Shown: one piece after another, positions 6,873 through 14,253 of the stretch | How positions within the stretch are numbered: position 1 is the first letter of the stretch | Layout of the letters: every line of letters begins with the position of its first letter | From: Caldicellulosiruptor hydrothermalis 108 | GTDB lineage: Bacteria > Bacillota > Thermoanaerobacteria > Caldicellulosiruptorales > Caldicellulosiruptoraceae | Reading direction: 5' to 3' | DNA: 64,000 nt | Assembly (NCBI RefSeq): GCF_000166355.1 | Contig: NC_014652.1 | Coordinates: 1,189,001-1,253,000 of the forward strand | Program-made: the position numbers and the translations under genes | The notes under the pieces: model-generated | What the model was told of the DNA's origin: nothing | Databases searched by the model: none | Seen by the model: only the letters and a program-made list of their open reading frames with translations

Positions 6873-8753
6873 ATGAAGAGGATGCATTTAAAAAAACTTT
6901 TAGTCTTTGCTATTATCTTCTCTTTTATTGTCACCACAGTTATTGGTTTTGCTTCTGAGGGTGTGAAAAAGAGAAGTGAAATCCCTGACAAGTACAAGTG
7001 GAATCTTGAAGACATCTATAGTTCACCAGAAAAGTGGAATGCAGATCTCAACAAGGTTCTAAATTATTATATTCCTAAATTTAAAAACTATAAGGGTAAA
7101 CTTTCAGACAAAAATAAACTACTTGAATGTTTGAAGTTAAGAGATGAGATGATGAGAATTGCAGATAAAGTCTATGTTTATGCTCATATGAAGGCTGATG
7201 AAAATCAGGCTGATAACAAGGTCAGTGAAATGAGATCAAAATCTGAGACGATGTATGCGCAAGTCTCGGCAGCGGTTTCGTTTATCCAGCCAGAACTTTT
7301 GCGTTTGCCTGAAAAAACTTTAAAATCCTATATGCAAGATAAGAGTTTTGCAGATTATAAAATGTATCTGGATGCTGTTCTAAAGCAAAAACCTCATACG
7401 CTCTCCCCAGAGGGTGAAGAATTATTAGCGTTAGCTCAGGATTTTGCAGGCTCACCATACAATATATTCACTCAGCTAAAGTATGCAGATCTCACATTCC
7501 CAAAGATTAAGGATGACAAGGGTAATGAGATTCAACTTACCGAGGCAAGTTATGGAAAGTATCTTGAGAACAAGGACAGAGATTTTAGGAAGAGAGCATT
7601 TGAAGGTATATACTCCTCATTTGACAAAGTTAAAAATACATTGGCAGCTACATTGACTGCTGAGGTTAAGAAGAATGTGTTTTTTGCAAAGGCAAGAAAA
7701 TATAATTCAGCATTAGAGGCTTCTTTAGCACAAGAATTTATTCCAAGGAGTGTTTATGATAATCTTATCAAGGCAGTTAATAACAATATTAAGTACTTGC
7801 ATAAGTATGTGGAGCTTAGAAAGAAGGTACTCAATCTTGACAAAGTTCATATATATGATATGTATGTTCCGCTTGTAGCAAATTATGAAATGAACATTGA
7901 TTATGAACAGGCGAAGAAGTTGATTTTAGAAGGTTTAAAGCCACTTGGGAATGATTATTTAAAGGTTTTAAACATTGCATTCAACAATAGGTGGATAGAC
8001 GTATTTGAGACCGAGAACAAGTATACAGGTGGATATCAATGGGGAGCGTATGATACGCATCCTTATATCCTTATGAATTATAATAACACTATGGATTCTG
8101 TTTTAACTCTTGCTCATGAACTTGGGCATGCTATAAATTCATACTATACAAACAAGACACAAAAGTATATAAATTCTAATGTGCCAATCTTCACAGCTGA
8201 GGTTGCTTCAACCACAAATGAGCTTCTCATGATTAATTATCTGCTTAAAAAAGCAAAAAGTGATGATGAAAGACTTTATCTATTAAATACTTTAGTAGAA
8301 AATATAAGAGGTACTGTTTATACTCAGGTTATGTATGCTGAATTCGAGAAAGAAATTCATGAAAGAGTTGAAAAGGGCGAAGCACTTTCTGCAGAAACAT
8401 TAAGTAACATTTGGGGTAATTTAATGAAGAAGTATTACGGTGATAGCTTTGAAGTTGATAAGCTTGCAACACTATGGTGGGCAAGAATACCACACTTTTA
8501 CATGAACTTTTATGTTTACAAATACGCAACTTCTATGGCTGCTGCAAATGAGGTTGTAAAGAATATTGAGAAAGGCGATACTGCTAAATATATAGAGTTC
8601 TTAAAAGCAGGAAGTTCAGATTATCCAATCAATGTTCTTAAAAAAGCAGGTGTTGATATGACATCAACAAAGCCTGTTGACAACTTGTTAACATATTTTG
8701 GTCAGCTTGTTGACGAGATGGAAAAGATTTTGAAAAAGCAAGGAAAGATATAA
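6873..8753 (+). CDS. pepF: Oligoendopeptidase F-like M3 metallopeptidase with signal peptide
   Basis: 626 residues, PepF-like throughout, with the zinc motif H415-E-L-G-H419. The N-terminus is a clear signal peptide: basic MKRMHLKK, a hydrophobic stretch of about 18 residues and a VIGFAS cleavage region around 27. The product should be outside the membrane, whereas most PepF proteins are cytoplasmic. Family members cleave short peptides of roughly 6-20 residues. AAAGGGG at 6841-6847 is about 25 nt from the ATG, too far for normal initiation, but a GGAAA/TTTCC hairpin between them would shorten the gap to about 9 nt. An ATG at 6882 is the alternative start. Confidence 0.85.
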   Translation: MKRMHLKKLLVFAIIFSFIVTTVIGFASEGVKKRSEIPDKYKWNLEDIYSSPEKWNADLNKVLNYYIPKFKNYKGKLSDKNKLLECLKLRDEMMRIADKVYVYAHMKADENQADNKVSEMRSKSETMYAQVSAAVSFIQPELLRLPEKTLKSYMQDKSFADYKMYLDAVLKQKPHTLSPEGEELLALAQDFAGSPYNIFTQLKYADLTFPKIKDDKGNEIQLTEASYGKYLENKDRDFRKRAFEGIYSSFDKVKNTLAATLTAEVKKNVFFAKARKYNSALEASLAQEFIPRSVYDNLIKAVNNNIKYLHKYVELRKKVLNLDKVHIYDMYVPLVANYEMNIDYEQAKKLILEGLKPLGNDYLKVLNIAFNNRWIDVFETENKYTGGYQWGAYDTHPYILMNYNNTMDSVLTLAHELGHAINSYYTNKTQKYINSNVPIFTAEVASTTNELLMINYLLKKAKSDDERLYLLNTLVENIRGTVYTQVMYAEFEKEIHERVEKGEALSAETLSNIWGNLMKKYYGDSFEVDKLATLWWARIPHFYMNFYVYKYATSMAAANEVVKNIEKGDTAKYIEFLKAGSSDYPINVLKKAGVDMTSTKPVDNLLTYFGQLVDEMEKILKKQGKI

Positions 8754-8782
8754 GGTAGAAAAAGAAAAAAGATAAAGATTCA

Positions 8783-8826
8783 AAAGGGACTGCTCGTAAA
8801 GAAGAGGAGTGGTCCCTTTTTTTTTA
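8783..8826 (+). terminator. Intrinsic terminator after the oligopeptidase gene
   Basis: GGGACTGCTC pairs imperfectly with GGAGTGGTCCC around a purine-rich loop, followed by nine T. Confidence 0.8.
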
Positions 8827-8863
8827 GTTTTAAATAAAAGAGATGCAGTTTCAAATATTCTTC

Positions 8864-8914
8864 TTGACCCAGAAAGAAAAATCTGTTATTATATAATTGA
8901 AAATGATTTTCAAT
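8864..8914 (+). promoter_or_regulatory. feo promoter with Fur box
   Basis: TTGACC (8864-8869), a 17-nt spacer and TATTAT (8887-8892). A perfect 9-1-9 palindrome, ATTGAAAATGATTTTCAAT (8896-8914), lies just downstream of the -10. Its core TGAAAATGATTTTCA matches the 7-1-7 Fur-box pattern (TGATAATNATTATCA). With fur encoded at the end of the cluster, iron-dependent repression of feoAB is the natural reading. Confidence 0.75.
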
Positions 8915-8993
8915 TAACACAAAATATCAATTACAAATTGTTTTCAAAAAAACCAGAGAGTTTTATGTTAAATATCATGAGAGGTGATCAGCT

Positions 8994-9215
8994 TTGACGC
9001 TGGATATGATTTCAAAAGACCAGGAAGTTATAATAAAGAGCATAAAAAGCAAAACCGCACGTGTGTATGCTTTGAGATTTGGTATAAATGAAGGAAGCAA
9101 AGTAAAATGTGTAGCTAAAATAAATAATGGTCCTATTATTCTCAGGAAGAATCACCAAGAGATTGCAATAGGAAACGGTCTTGCTAAGCAAATTGAAGTT
9201 GAGACTCAAAAGTAG
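8994..9215 (+). CDS. feoA: FeoA, small SH3-like partner of the ferrous iron transporter
   Basis: 73 residues with the FeoA core (ISKDQEVIIKSIKSKTARVYALRFGINEGSKVKC...GPIILRKNHQEIAIGNGLAKQIEV). FeoA is a cytoplasmic SH3-fold protein that supports FeoB. It starts at a TTG after AGGTGAT (about 5 nt spacing). feoB follows after 17 nt and the Fur box lies upstream, so it is the first gene of an iron-regulated operon. Confidence 0.9.
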   Translation: MTLDMISKDQEVIIKSIKSKTARVYALRFGINEGSKVKCVAKINNGPIILRKNHQEIAIGNGLAKQIEVETQK

Positions 9216-9232
9216 AAAGGGGCTTGATACAT

Positions 9233-11056
9233 TTGAACTGTCACTGTGTTCAAGAGATGCTAAATATTCCAGATGACAAAGAGGTAATAGCACTTGTTGG
9301 AAATCCTAATGTTGGGAAGTCGGTTATTTTCAATAAACTGACAGGAAGATATGTAGAAGTTTCAAATTATCCCGGCACAACTGTAGATGTTAATTATGGT
9401 TTTTACAAGGATTATGTTATTGTCGACACACCAGGCGTTTATGGAATTTCTTCTTTCAATGATGAAGAGATTGTAACGCGTGATATTGTGCTGAATACGC
9501 AGAAGATTATAAATGTAGTCGACAGTGTCCATCTTGACAGAGACTTATTCTTAACACAGCAGCTTATTGATTACCAAAAAGAAGTCATAGTTGTACTTAA
9601 CATGGTTGACGAGGTTGAGAAAAATAATATCAAAATTGACATAGAAAAACTAAAAGAAAGCCTTGGTGTTGAAGTGATAGCAACATCTGCAAGCAAAGGA
9701 ATTGGTATTGACAAGTTGAGAGAAGCTATAGACAAAAATCTTTTTAAAAAGGGCAAATCCACTCCTAATTTAGAAAAGATTTTAGAATCTGAAGGAAAGA
9801 AATTTTCTTGGGAAAGCCTTGCCGAAGCTGAAAATGTATTCAGTTCATCAGTGTCTGAACTTCAAGAAAAGATATTCGCTTTGAGGCGCACCTATGTGGA
9901 TGAGATATTCAATAAAACTGTCAAGTTTGATACCAAAAAGCTTGAGTTCAAAAACAAACTAAGTCAAGTTCTCATAAATCCTGTCACAGGAATTCCTATT
10001 TTGTTTGCCACTATGTATATTATGTATTATTTTATGGGAGTGCTTGTTGCGCAAAGACTGGTTGACTTTACTATGAATACAGTGATGGGAGAATATTATC
10101 TTGGCTTAATAAAAGGGATTGTAGGTAAGTTTGTTACAAACCTCTTTTTGCAAAAGATTATTGTTGGTAATTATGGAATTCTTTCTATGTTTCCAATCAT
10201 CTTTTTTGGTTTGTTGTTTCCTCTTGTTGTAGCCTTCCACCTTTTTATGAGTATATTAGAAGACAGCGGTTATCTTCCCAGAATTGCAGCGCTTGTTGAC
10301 AGAGTGTTTAATAAGATAGGTTTAAATGGAAGGGCGATAATTCCTATAATTTTGGGCTTTGGCTGTGTTACAATGGCAACAATGACAACAAGAATATTAG
10401 GGTCAAAAAGAGAAAGGCTCATTACAATGTTTTTGCTGGGACTCACAATACCATGCTCTGCTCAGCTTGGAATAATTAGTGGGCTTATTTCAAGACTTGG
10501 GTTTTGGTATCTTGTTGCTTATATTTTGATAATTGCATTTATTTTCGGACTGGTGGGCAGGATATTGAACAAAATTATAAAGGGTGAATCAACATCGCTT
10601 TTTATAGATCTCCCAACTTTGAGAATTCCTCAGCCTTCTAATGTTTTGAAAAAAACCTATTATAAATCAAAAGGATTTTTGGTAGAGGCTTTTCCGATCT
10701 TTGTTGCAGCAACGCTTGTACTTGGATTTTTGGATGCAACAAACCTTCTTCATGCTATAGAAAATTTTGCACAGCCGGTTGTTACAGGATTTTTAAAGCT
10801 GCCAAAGGAGATAACTGAGGTATTTATCCTGGGTATAATAAGACGAGACTATGGAGCTGCAGGTCTTGTGACAATCCCGACAACAAAAGGTCAGATGTTT
10901 GTTGCACTTGTAACAACAACATTGTTTGTTCCTTGCATTACTTCTTTTGCTATGATGACAAAAGAAAACGGGCTTAAATATTCAGTTTTTGTGTGGGTTT
11001 CTTCTGCTGTGATTGCGATTTTAGTGGGAGGGATTCTTGCACATATAATACTTTAA
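9233..11056 (+). CDS. feoB: FeoB ferrous iron transporter (GTPase-permease)
   Basis: About 607 residues, on the short side for FeoB. The N-terminal G domain has G1 GNPNVGKS (residues 23-30), G3 DTPG, G4 NMVDE and G5 SASKG. The membrane part has the two gate-type segments: LEDSGYLPR followed by GFGCVTMATMTTR, and PCSAQLGIISGL. The GCNVPA box usual after the first gate is replaced by GCVTMA. The longest frame starts at TTG 9224, only 1 nt after the AAAGGGG site; TTG 9233 has 10 nt spacing and is preferred. The Cys-rich tail often fused to FeoB is absent; a separate Cys-rich peptide is encoded next. Confidence 0.9.
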   Translation: MNCHCVQEMLNIPDDKEVIALVGNPNVGKSVIFNKLTGRYVEVSNYPGTTVDVNYGFYKDYVIVDTPGVYGISSFNDEEIVTRDIVLNTQKIINVVDSVHLDRDLFLTQQLIDYQKEVIVVLNMVDEVEKNNIKIDIEKLKESLGVEVIATSASKGIGIDKLREAIDKNLFKKGKSTPNLEKILESEGKKFSWESLAEAENVFSSSVSELQEKIFALRRTYVDEIFNKTVKFDTKKLEFKNKLSQVLINPVTGIPILFATMYIMYYFMGVLVAQRLVDFTMNTVMGEYYLGLIKGIVGKFVTNLFLQKIIVGNYGILSMFPIIFFGLLFPLVVAFHLFMSILEDSGYLPRIAALVDRVFNKIGLNGRAIIPIILGFGCVTMATMTTRILGSKRERLITMFLLGLTIPCSAQLGIISGLISRLGFWYLVAYILIIAFIFGLVGRILNKIIKGESTSLFIDLPTLRIPQPSNVLKKTYYKSKGFLVEAFPIFVAATLVLGFLDATNLLHAIENFAQPVVTGFLKLPKEITEVFILGIIRRDYGAAGLVTIPTTKGQMFVALVTTTLFVPCITSFAMMTKENGLKYSVFVWVSSAVIAILVGGILAHIIL

Positions 11057-11093
11057 AGATTCAGTCCAAAACAAAAGGGAGAGTGTTTTTGTG

Positions 11094-11237
11094 ATGAAAG
11101 TAAAATGTCCTGTGTGTGGTTATGAGGTGGACATTTCAAACAAAAAATGTCCGCGGTGTAACGCATCTTTGTTTGAAGCGTTTAAGTGTTCAGGAAATTG
11201 CAAAACCTGCAAAAAGAGTTGTTCAATGAAGTCTTGA
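11094..11237 (+). CDS. Small Cys-rich protein downstream of feoB
   Basis: 47 residues with eight cysteines: an N-terminal zinc-ribbon-like half (CPVCGYEVDISNKKCPRC) and a second cluster (C-S-G-N-C-K-T-C-K-K-S-C). A GGGAGAG site precedes GTG 11091/ATG 11094. It lies 37 nt after feoB and is probably co-transcribed. Cys-rich FeoB-associated peptides and FeoB C-terminal Cys tails are known in other bacteria; this one has no membrane segment. A role in iron or redox handling at FeoB is inference from position and composition. Confidence 0.65.
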   Translation: MKVKCPVCGYEVDISNKKCPRCNASLFEAFKCSGNCKTCKKSCSMKS

Positions 11238-11263
11238 CATCTGAGCTTTTGAGAGAATAAAAT
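11234..11263 (+). promoter_or_regulatory. Promoter of fur, overlapping the end of the Cys-rich ORF
   Basis: TTGACA (11234-11239) includes the TGA stop of the preceding gene; an 18-nt spacer leads to TAAAAT (11258-11263). This could give fur an expression level independent of the Fur-repressed feo promoter. Confidence 0.5.
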
Positions 11264-11321
11264 GTATATCATAAATAAATTGCAAATTACAAATTGATGT
11301 GGCGGAGCAGTGATATTCAGA

Positions 11322-11765
11322 ATGAAAAAAGATCAGTTGGAAGAAATAAAAGATCAGCTTAAGCAAAAAGGTTATAAGCTCACAACCCAAAGAAGAATAA
11401 TATTAGATTCAATTCTTGACAATCAAGACAAACATTTGAGCATTGAAGAGATTTACAAGATAGTAAAAGAGAAGATGCCAGAGATTGGACTTGCAACAGT
11501 ATACAGAACCATAATGCTTTTGAACGATTTAAAAGTTCTTAACAAGATTGACCTTGACGATGGATGTTCACGTTTTGAACTTTCAAATAGCGAAGATTCT
11601 CACAATCATCATCACTTGATATGTATAAAGTGCGGGAAAGTGGAAGAAGCAGAGGATGATTTACTTGAAAGTTTAGAGGATCAAATAGAAAAAGAAAAAG
11701 GATTTAAAGTTGTCAATCACATAGTTAAGTTCTATGGTATATGTAAAGATTGTAAAAAGGAATGA
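11322..11765 (+). CDS. fur: Fur-family metal-dependent repressor
   Basis: About 147 residues: an N-terminal winged helix (KLTTQRRIILDSIL...GLATVYRTIMLLNDL) and a C-terminal dimerisation domain with the HNHHHLICIKCGK metal site and a second Cys pair (CKDC) for the structural zinc. Fur, PerR and Zur are hard to separate by sequence; the adjacent feo genes and Fur box favour Fur. The frame is open back to GTG 11310, but the ATG at 11322 is more plausible (GGAG 14 nt upstream, a weak site). Its stop lies inside the downstream terminator. Confidence 0.85.
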   Translation: MKKDQLEEIKDQLKQKGYKLTTQRRIILDSILDNQDKHLSIEEIYKIVKEKMPEIGLATVYRTIMLLNDLKVLNKIDLDDGCSRFELSNSEDSHNHHHLICIKCGKVEEAEDDLLESLEDQIEKEKGFKVVNHIVKFYGICKDCKKE

Positions 11766-11795
11766 GAAGGAGCTTCTTCTCATTCCTTTGATTTT
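11757..11795. terminator. Bidirectional terminator between fur and the CBM-like gene
   Basis: GGAATGAGAAG (11759-11769) pairs with CTTCTCATTCC (11776-11786), an 11-bp stem with a 6-nt loop. A T-rich stretch follows on the plus side, and an A-run before the stem serves the minus strand. The stop codons of both genes (11763-11765 and 11780-11782) lie within the arms. Confidence 0.85.
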
Positions 11796-12085
11796 ATACC
11801 TATCTTATAAAAGTTTCCATTGTTATCATCTGGATTTCCAAAATTGTCTTTAAATGCAATAAATAAAAAACCACTTTTGAGCAGAGGAAGTACTGCTATA
11901 TATTCGCCATTTTTCTTTATCATTTTAGTTTCATAAACTTTGCCTTCTGCAAACTCATCTCCAAACCCAAATTTAAGATAAATTTCCTTCTCAAGACCAT
12001 CTAGTAAAATACCATTATTGTAAGTTACTATCAATTTATCACCTGCAATGGGCTGTTGTGGGTAAAATTTAAAAGGCAGTTGCAT
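11780..12085 (-). CDS. Stand-alone CBM25/53-like starch-binding-type domain protein
   Basis: 101 residues forming a single beta-sandwich-like domain. YPQQPIAGDKLIVTYNNGILLDG and the ending GNPDDNNGNFYKIGI resemble the family 25/53 carbohydrate-binding modules found on amylases and starch synthases. There is no signal peptide or catalytic domain, so if it binds glycan it should do so in the cytoplasm. AAGGAAGGTGA lies 12 nt before the ATG. The neighbours are unrelated (fur and a SleB-like gene). The family call is from motif memory and is moderate. Confidence 0.55.
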   Translation of the reverse strand: MQLPFKFYPQQPIAGDKLIVTYNNGILLDGLEKEIYLKFGFGDEFAEGKVYETKMIKKNGEYIAVLPLLKSGFLFIAFKDNFGNPDDNNGNFYKIGIKSKE

Positions 12086-12107
12086 CTTTGAATTGATTCA
12101 CCTTCCT

Positions 12108-12788
12108 TTACCTTGCGAATACATGATTGCCTATGACAGCCACGATTGGTCTGCTCCAAATCCATTTGTTTGTAGTTTTTGCAGGATTAAAAAAGTAAAG
12201 CGCGCCACCTGTCGGGTCCCATCCGTTGAGTGCATCCCTTGCAGCGTTTATTGCTGATACTGTCGGGGGAAGGTTTATCTGACCGTTTGCTACAGACTCA
12301 AAAGCCCCTGGTTGATAGATCACACCTGCTATTGAGTTTGGAAAGCTTGGATGTCTCACCCTATTTAGCACCACTGCTCCTACTGCAACTTGTCCAACAT
12401 AAGGTTCTCCCCGCGCCTCTGCACTGATAAGATGAGCAAGAAGGTTGAGGTTTGAGCTGTATGATGAACGTGATGTTGTTGTGACAATTCCAAGTGCCCT
12501 TAGAGTTTCACTTCCTGCAATTCCATCTACTTTAAGGCCATTTTTAGCCTGGAAGTATCTTACCGCCATATATGTTTTATATCCATAAATACCGTCAATT
12601 GGCCCATCGTAATATCCCCACTGTTTAAGTCTTTTCTGGATTTCAATAACCTCTGGTCCGGTAGAACCATAGTATGAAAGAACAATAGGAGAGAGAGCAT
12701 ATTTGAATTTAAGGTGCTGATAGTCTGCTATAGTATATACGCTCAAACTCAAAAGTATGAGTAATATTAATGCTTTTACAAATCTCAT
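12108..12788 (-). CDS. sleB: SleB-like cell-wall hydrolase with peptidoglycan-binding domain
   Basis: 226 residues: an N-terminal hydrophobic segment (about 5-22), a peptidoglycan-binding domain 1 (about 42-100, GSTGPEVIEIQKRLKQWGYYDGPIDGIYG) and a hydrolase_2 domain (about 115-226, LAHLISAEARGEPYVGQVAVGAVVLNRV...FFNPAKT) with the catalytic Glu in SAEARGE. In spore formers SleB is a spore-cortex lytic transglycosylase; the same architecture also occurs in vegetative wall enzymes. GGGGTGATGATAA precedes the ATG. It diverges from a D,D-carboxypeptidase gene, another wall enzyme. Confidence 0.8.
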   Translation of the reverse strand: MRFVKALILLILLSLSVYTIADYQHLKFKYALSPIVLSYYGSTGPEVIEIQKRLKQWGYYDGPIDGIYGYKTYMAVRYFQAKNGLKVDGIAGSETLRALGIVTTTSRSSYSSNLNLLAHLISAEARGEPYVGQVAVGAVVLNRVRHPSFPNSIAGVIYQPGAFESVANGQINLPPTVSAINAARDALNGWDPTGGALYFFNPAKTTNKWIWSRPIVAVIGNHVFAR

Positions 12789-12944
12789 TTATCATCACCC
12801 CATGCAGTTTAATTCACGCTGCAATAAGATTTTACAAATAGTATTATGCATCTAAATTTTTGAGAATATGTATAATGAATAACCAAAGCTGAATGTGCAG
12901 ATAATTTAAAAGTAGGAGAATTAAAGAATTGGGGTGATGGCAAG

Positions 12945-14105
12945 GTGAGAAAGGCCATAGCAATTTTAATTTTGATTTTCCTATTGTTTGGAAATTCACT
13001 TATTGGCTGTAATAAAGTATTTGGCGAGTCCCTTCAAACCCAAACACCGTCCTTAGAAATTTCAGCAAAATCAGCAATACTTGTTGACTTTGACACAGGA
13101 AAGATTCTTTACGAAAAGAACTCACATGAAAAACTTCCCCCAGCGTCGATCACCAAGATAATGACCATGATTTTAATATGTGAAGCTATAGAAAAAGGCA
13201 GAATAAAACTCTCTGATAGAGTAATTGCAAGTCAAAATGCGTCAAGTCTTGGAGGGTCTCAAATTTATCTTAAGGAAAATGAAGAGATGACAGTTGAAGA
13301 GCTTTTAAAATCAATTGCAATTGCCTCAGCAAATGATGCGTGTGTTGCACTTGCTGAGCACATTGCAGGAAGCGTCCAAGAATTTGTTTATATGATGAAC
13401 AAAAAAGCAAAAGAACTTGGAATGCTTGACACAAACTTTGTAAATCCATATGGACTTGATGCTGAGAATCATTACACCAGCGCATATGATGTTGCAATAA
13501 TGTCAAGAGAACTTTTAAAACACAAGATCATCAGAAAATACCTTACAACATGGGTAGATACCATAAGGGAAGGCAAGTTTGGCCTTACAAATACAAACAA
13601 GCTTGTGAGGTTTTATAGAGGATGTACAGGTGTCAAAACAGGTTCTACCGACAAAGCAAAGTTTTGTGTATCAGCATCGGCTTTGAGAAATGGCCTTCAT
13701 TTAATTGCGGTTATAATGGGAGCACCAGACAGCAAAACAAGGTTTAATGAGGCCACAAAGCTTTTGGATTGGGGTTTTGCAAATTTTTCAATGTACAGCC
13801 CTTATTCTAAAGGATATTGTTTTGGGAAGGTAAAGGTGAAAAATGGAATTGAGAAAGAAGTAGAAGCAATTTTGAGCACAGATGTCAAGCTTCTTGTTAA
13901 AAAAGGTGATGAAAGTACAGTTGAATCAAAAGTAACCTTGCCTCAGCAAATATCAGCACCTGTGAAAACTGGACAGAAGATTGGAAAATTAGAACTATGG
14001 CAAGAAGGGAAATTGCTGGGTGCATATGACTTAATTGCCAAGAAGGATGTCCAAAAGAGAAATCTTTTTGATATTTTCCGCATGCTTTTTAGGCTTGAAA
14101 GCTGA
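12945..14105 (+). CDS. dacF: D-alanyl-D-alanine carboxypeptidase, S11 family (DacF/PBP5-like)
   Basis: 386 residues. Penicillin-binding motifs are S68-I-T-K71 (SxxK), SAN (SIAIASAND) and KTGST. A C-terminal PBP5-like beta domain follows. It trims the terminal D-Ala from peptidoglycan stem peptides outside the membrane. The N-terminus is a hydrophobic signal ending LIGC, which fits a lipobox, so it may be a lipoprotein. The usual C-terminal amphipathic anchor is not obvious. The start is GTG, 4 nt after GGGGTGATGG. The tRNA-Pro gene converges on it 18 nt downstream. Confidence 0.88.
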   Translation: MRKAIAILILIFLLFGNSLIGCNKVFGESLQTQTPSLEISAKSAILVDFDTGKILYEKNSHEKLPPASITKIMTMILICEAIEKGRIKLSDRVIASQNASSLGGSQIYLKENEEMTVEELLKSIAIASANDACVALAEHIAGSVQEFVYMMNKKAKELGMLDTNFVNPYGLDAENHYTSAYDVAIMSRELLKHKIIRKYLTTWVDTIREGKFGLTNTNKLVRFYRGCTGVKTGSTDKAKFCVSASALRNGLHLIAVIMGAPDSKTRFNEATKLLDWGFANFSMYSPYSKGYCFGKVKVKNGIEKEVEAILSTDVKLLVKKGDESTVESKVTLPQQISAPVKTGQKIGKLELWQEGKLLGAYDLIAKKDVQKRNLFDIFRMLFRLES

Positions 14106-14122
14106 ACTTGAAAAAAATAAGA

Positions 14123-14201
14123 TGGTCGGGGCGACTGGACTTGAACCAGCGAACCTCTAGCACCCCAAGCTAGCGCTCTAACCAAACTGAGCTACGCCCC
14201 G
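14123..14201 (-). tRNA. tRNA-Pro (GGG)
   Basis: 79 nt including an encoded CCA. Acceptor CGGGGCG/CGCCCCG, anticodon arm CTAGC-TTGGGGT-GCTAG with anticodon GGG, and a normal T arm. A T-rich run follows the CCA on the minus strand. Confidence 0.95.
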
Positions 14202-14224
14202 ACCTTTTGTTATTTACATCATCA

Positions 14225-14253
14225 ATTATATTCTAATTTTTTTAATATTTCAA
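14225..14253 (-). promoter_or_regulatory. Promoter of tRNA-Pro
   Basis: On the minus strand TTGAAA (14253-14248), a 17-nt spacer and TATAAT (14230-14225), about 24 nt before the tRNA. The -35 lies within the 3' end of the glycosyltransferase gene. Confidence 0.65.

Noticed and set aside
8809-8997. 62-codon plus-strand frame between pepF and feoA
   Set aside because: Overlaps the terminator, the feo promoter and the Fur box; its codons are those of regulatory DNA.
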